This document shows positions 60,867-64,000 of a stretch of DNA of 64,000 nt, piece after piece; position 1 is the first letter of the stretch, and each line of letters opens with the position of its first letter. Position numbers and translations under genes: made by a program. Origin of the DNA: CAYQQU01 sp964419545 (lineage in GTDB: Bacteria > Bacteroidota > Bacteroidia > Chitinophagales > Saprospiraceae). The notes under the pieces were generated by a model, which worked only from the letters and a program-made list of their open reading frames with translations, was not told the DNA's origin and made no database searches. The DNA is taken from NCBI GenBank assembly GCA_964419545.1, contig CAYQQU010000018.1:22120-86119 (forward strand), given 5' to 3'.

Positions 60867-61586
60867 ATGCATAAAACGCTATCCATCATCATCCCCGCCT
60901 ACAACGAGGAAAAAACTATCCACCTCATTCTTGACAAGTTGAAAAAGGTGACGCTGCTTGGGGAACTGGAAAAAGAAGTGATCATCGTCAATGACTGCTC
61001 GCGCGACGACACCAAGGGCGCGATACAGCGCTACATGGCGGCCAACCCGGAACTGGGCATCCAGTACTACGAACACGAGGTCAACCAGGGCAAAGGCGCG
61101 GCGCTGCACACGGGAATTCGCCACGCCAAAGGCGATTTCATCATCATCCAGGACGCCGACCTGGAATACGATCCCGAAGAATACAACCTGCTCCTGAAAC
61201 CGATGCTCGGCGAGGTAGCCGACGTGGTCTACGGCTCCCGTTTCATGGGCGGCAACGCGCACCGCATTCTCTTTTTCTGGCATTCCATCGGCAACCGCCT
61301 GCTCACTTTCCTCTCCAATATGTTCACCGATCTGAACCTCACCGATATGGAGACCTGCTACAAGCTCTTCCGCCGCGAGATCCTGCAAAATCTGGACCTG
61401 CGCGAAAAACGCTTCGGCTTCGAACCGGAAGTGACCGCCAAGATCGCCCGCATCAAAGGCATTCGCATCTACGAAGTGGGCATTTCCTACTACGGCCGCA
61501 CCTACCAGGAAGGTAAAAAGATCAACTGGCGCGACGGTTTCCGTGCGATCTACTGCATCGTCAAGTACAATGTTTTTGTCCGGTAG
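60867..61586 (+). CDS. Glycosyltransferase family 2 (dolichyl/polyprenyl-phosphate type)
   Basis: 239 residues from ATG at 60867. GT2 features: LSIIIPAYNEEKTIHLILDK, VIIVNDCSRDDT, NQGKGAALHTGIRHAKGDF, IIQDADLEYDP (metal DxD) and the GFEPEVTAKIAR acceptor loop with ISYYGRTYQEGKKI. It resembles polyprenyl-phosphate mannosyl/glucosyl synthases, which make donors for GT39 enzymes; two such enzymes lie 7-10 kb upstream. Confidence 0.92.
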   Translation: MHKTLSIIIPAYNEEKTIHLILDKLKKVTLLGELEKEVIIVNDCSRDDTKGAIQRYMAANPELGIQYYEHEVNQGKGAALHTGIRHAKGDFIIIQDADLEYDPEEYNLLLKPMLGEVADVVYGSRFMGGNAHRILFFWHSIGNRLLTFLSNMFTDLNLTDMETCYKLFRREILQNLDLREKRFGFEPEVTAKIARIKGIRIYEVGISYYGRTYQEGKKINWRDGFRAIYCIVKYNVFVR

Positions 61587-61612
61587 CTTTTGGCTTCTGC
61601 TTTTTTCCCTCC

Positions 61613-62911
61613 TCAAATCGTTTCCGCCACTACGAAGATACTCCCTCCCACAAAAATAAGGTCTTCCGGATCCGCCGCGCGACGGGCGGCGCGCAGCGCG
61701 TTGCGCACTGAGACGTAAGCGCGTCCCCGCAGGCCGAACTCTGCGGCTTGTTCGCGCAGTTGCCGGGCGTCCAGGCCGCGGGGTACATCCGCTTTGGCGA
61801 AATAGTAGCGGGCGGTCCCGGGAAGCAGGGCGAGCAGTTTGTCGAGGGCCTTGTCGTTGACGAAACCGATCACTACGTGCAACTGCCGGAAGTCCATCGC
61901 TGCGAGACGCGCCATGGTCAGCGCCAGGCCGCCCTCGTTATGGGCGCTGTCGCAGAGCACGGTGGGCGCTTCGCCGATTACCTGCCAGCGGCCGAGGAAG
62001 CCGGTGCGGGCGCGGACGTCCGCCAGGCCGGCGCGCAAGTGCGCCTCCTGCAGGTCGAAGCGCGGCGCTATTTCCGTCAGGGCCTGGAGCGTAGTTTGCA
62101 GGTTGAGCCGCTGGTAAGGCCCGGCGGCGTTCAGCTTCAGGTTGGGGAGGTAAACTTCGCCGTCCCGAAATACGTGGTATGTCGCGTGGTATAGGTCCTC
62201 CCCCGCCGCCTCCGCCCGAAAATGCTGATCGGCGTAGGTGATGGGCGCCCCCTCCCGTTGTGCTTTCGCATCAAATACGGGCTTCGTCTCCGGATGTGTT
62301 TCGCCGATCACAACGGGCACGCCCGGCTTGATGATGCCCGCTTTCTCGCCGGCGATCAGCGGCAGGGTGTCGCCCAGGAACTCCATGTGATCGAAGCTGA
62401 TATTGGTGATCACCCCCAGCTCGGGCAGGAGCACATTGGTGCTGTCGAGACGACCGCCCAGCCCCACTTCCACCACGGCCACGTCGACCTTCCGGCGAGC
62501 GAAATAATCAAAAGCCATGGCCACGGAGATCTCGAAAAAGGAGGGTTGCACCGATTCGAAAAGGGCGCGGTGCGCCTCGACAAAAGCCACGACGTACGCC
62601 CGGTCCATCAGCCGCCCGTCAATCTTGACGCGCTCGCGAAAATCGCGGTAATGAGGAGAAGTGTAGAGGCCGGTCCGGAGCCCCCGCGCCTGCAACACGG
62701 CGGCGATGAAATGGGAGACGGAGCCCTTGCCGTTGGTGCCGGCTACGTGGATGCTGGGAAAAGCGCGTTCGGGTTGGCCGAGCGCAGCGCATAGCGCCCG
62801 GATATTAGTGAGGTCTTTTTTGAAAGCCGCCGGCCCGATGCGCTGAAACATGGGCAACTGGCGGTAAAGATAGTCAAGCGCTATAGAATAAGCTTCTTGC
62901 TTTGCGGCCAT
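61613..62911 (-). CDS. folC: Bifunctional folylpolyglutamate/dihydrofolate synthase
   Basis: 432 residues. Mur-ligase-like: P-loop VAGTNGKGSVSHF (GTNGKGS at 58-64), LYTSPHYRDFRERVKIDGRL, VEVGLGGRLDSTNVL, FDHMEFLGDTLPLIAGEKAG and C-terminal CDSAHNEGGL. It adds glutamate to dihydropteroate and folates. It is normal length, alone, and 75 bp from the TonB-type gene. Confidence 0.95.
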   Translation of the reverse strand: MAAKQEAYSIALDYLYRQLPMFQRIGPAAFKKDLTNIRALCAALGQPERAFPSIHVAGTNGKGSVSHFIAAVLQARGLRTGLYTSPHYRDFRERVKIDGRLMDRAYVVAFVEAHRALFESVQPSFFEISVAMAFDYFARRKVDVAVVEVGLGGRLDSTNVLLPELGVITNISFDHMEFLGDTLPLIAGEKAGIIKPGVPVVIGETHPETKPVFDAKAQREGAPITYADQHFRAEAAGEDLYHATYHVFRDGEVYLPNLKLNAAGPYQRLNLQTTLQALTEIAPRFDLQEAHLRAGLADVRARTGFLGRWQVIGEAPTVLCDSAHNEGGLALTMARLAAMDFRQLHVVIGFVNDKALDKLLALLPGTARYYFAKADVPRGLDARQLREQAAEFGLRGRAYVSVRNALRAARRAADPEDLIFVGGSIFVVAETI

Positions 62912-62986
62912 ATTTTCGTACGAACTCCGGTACTTTGAGCAACCATTGCGTTTACCATCCTGCTCTTTCCCGACTGGAATTTATTT

Positions 62987-63862
62987 TTACCGCACCCGGA
63001 AGTTGTAGGTGATCGTACCACACTGTTTATCGACCGATCCCTTGTTGAACCGCCAGCGCTCGGCATTGGCGACGGCTTTGCTGATCAGGTGCTGCGAGGT
63101 GGCGTTGGCGCCGCGCTGCGTTACGCGGGCTTCGATGACGTTTCCGGCGGCGTTGACACAGACGTAGACGACGACGGTGCCGTGGTCCTGCGAATTATCA
63201 GTAACGGAAGGCGAGGCCAGCACGCCCCGGCTGCCGAGGCCTCCGCCGACACGGCCAGAGCCCGTACTGATGCCTTCGAGTACGTCGGAATTGGGGTCGC
63301 CGCCCGGATCGCCCTGGTTGCCGGGTGAGCCGGTATTGCCTTTACCGTCGCCCGAGCCCTGCAGGCCGCCGCTGAGCAGGTCTTTCAGCCGGTCGGCCTC
63401 CGCTTCCTGTTTGCGCTTTTCCGCTTCGGCGCGCTCGCGGGCTTCGCGTTCACGGCGCTCCCGTTCCTGGCGTTCCCGCTCGCGGGCTTCCGCCTCTCTG
63501 CGCTGCTTCTCGCGCAGCGCTACTTCGTTGGGATCCTCGGTGGTGACCTTTTCCCGCTGCGGGGCGGGTTCCGGTTCCGGCTGGGTTTCGGGTTGGCTGA
63601 CCTCCGGTTCGGGTTCCGCTACTTCCTCCTCCTCGGTTACTTCGGGAGCTTCTTCCGAAACAGCAGGCGCCGCATTTTCCTCACCCTGACCGACGTCGGG
63701 CATGCCCAGATTCACCAGGATACCCTCCTGCCCGGGCGGCGGATCGGGATAAGTGAGCAGCGGCAGCAGCCCCAACACGATCAAACCGAGATGGATCAGA
63801 ATGCTGATCCACATGCCGCGCTTTTTATTTCTTTCTTCTTGTCTGCTTACGGTCGTATCCAT
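62987..63862 (-). CDS. TonB-family energy transducer-like protein
   Basis: 291 residues: cytoplasmic start, one membrane helix (WISILIHLGLIVLGLLPLL), a long acidic Pro/Glu spacer, a Glu/Arg-rich coiled-coil (REKQRREAEARERERQERER), a Gly/Asp-rich linker, and a C-terminal TonB-like domain (TVVVYVCVNAAGNVIEARVT and SKAVANAERWRFNKGSVDKQ). It likely couples ExbB/ExbD to outer-membrane uptake, or belongs to a cell-envelope complex; partner genes would be beyond the window end. Confidence 0.88.
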   Translation of the reverse strand: MDTTVSRQEERNKKRGMWISILIHLGLIVLGLLPLLTYPDPPPGQEGILVNLGMPDVGQGEENAAPAVSEEAPEVTEEEEVAEPEPEVSQPETQPEPEPAPQREKVTTEDPNEVALREKQRREAEARERERQERERREREARERAEAEKRKQEAEADRLKDLLSGGLQGSGDGKGNTGSPGNQGDPGGDPNSDVLEGISTGSGRVGGGLGSRGVLASPSVTDNSQDHGTVVVYVCVNAAGNVIEARVTQRGANATSQHLISKAVANAERWRFNKGSVDKQCGTITYNFRVR

Positions 63863-63949
63863 GCCAGTTGATTCTTTTCACTTCTAAAACGGCGCGGGGC
63901 CGTCCGGCTATTCTCTTAAATGATGGATTAGCAAATAATTAACAAGCTC

Positions 63950-64000
63950 AGAGCTTGTTTGGAGGTAGTGCTTTTGAAGCGAAAAACTCAGATTTTGGGT
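63950..64000. mobile_element. MITE-like element, copy 2 (cut by window end)
   Basis: 51 bp identical to 6251-6301, starting at AGAGCTTGTTTGGAGG. The rest lies outside the window. It sits 88 bp upstream of the TonB-type gene. Confidence 0.85.

Overview
The window looks like a GC-rich chromosome piece from a Bacteroidota bacterium, most likely a marine Saprospiria/Lewinella-type lineage. Seen directly: three proteins with type IX secretion (T9SS) C-terminal sorting domains, a 1,947-residue protein with 19 SprB-type repeats, many Cys-box lipoproteins, TAnnTTTG (-7) promoters, a propeller/Y_Y_Y sensor kinase and a DUF1800-DUF1501 pair. The exact taxon is inference. Two 100-N assembly gaps lie in the tRNA-Glu repeat region.

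Layout. 1-6.4 kb: a 5'-truncated sensor kinase, a small Gly/Cys-rich ORF between microsatellites, a possible small RNA, recQ, a lipoprotein glycerophosphodiesterase, an ABC-transporter remnant and a 164-bp palindromic MITE-like element. 6.4-7.8 kb: a protein with two ubiquitin-like domains, a beta-rich middle and a C-terminal effector-associated (EAD11-like) domain. 7.8-14.5 kb and 22.6-26.2 kb: a two-part maltodextrin locus (two SLC45-type transporters, GH13 amylase, GH65 maltose phosphorylase, beta-phosphoglucomutase, lipoprotein pullulanase) with no SusC/SusD in the window. Between the parts lie a phosphatase-like enzyme, an M49-like peptidase, a Uma2 nuclease, an S9 peptidase and an M28 peptidase.

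26.2-27.8 kb is the strangest stretch: two GIY-YIG nuclease copies and a cluster of tRNA-Glu(TTC) genes in which two intact tRNAs sit among broken copies. The broken copies are split by 25-bp GC-rich palindromic units, in one orientation at the T-loop and in the other at the anticodon arm. 28-33 kb: gap, pgk, a caspase-like peptidase and cysH. 33.5-43.1 kb: the SprB-repeat protein and the DUF1501/DUF1800 operon, with three copies of a hairpin-plus-start-like intergenic repeat. 43.7-47.7 kb: two di-haem MauG/MbnH-type peroxidases with two MbnP-type lipoproteins, translationally coupled to a DnaQ-type exonuclease. 48-64 kb: housekeeping and envelope genes (apbE, two GT39-type glycosyltransferases, TerC, DUF6495, an LVIVD-repeat T9SS protein, trmD, FKBP, ubiX, a thioredoxin, GT2, folC, a TonB-type protein), ending inside a second copy of the MITE-like element.

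The sugar genes form a coherent pathway: pullulanase debranches at the surface, transporters import, amylase shortens, maltose phosphorylase and beta-PGM feed glycolysis (gap and pgk are nearby). The peroxidase/MbnP operon suggests surface metal handling. The Ubl-EAD protein and the caspase are candidate parts of a bacterial conflict or cell-death network, but they are 23 kb apart, so a link is only inferred.
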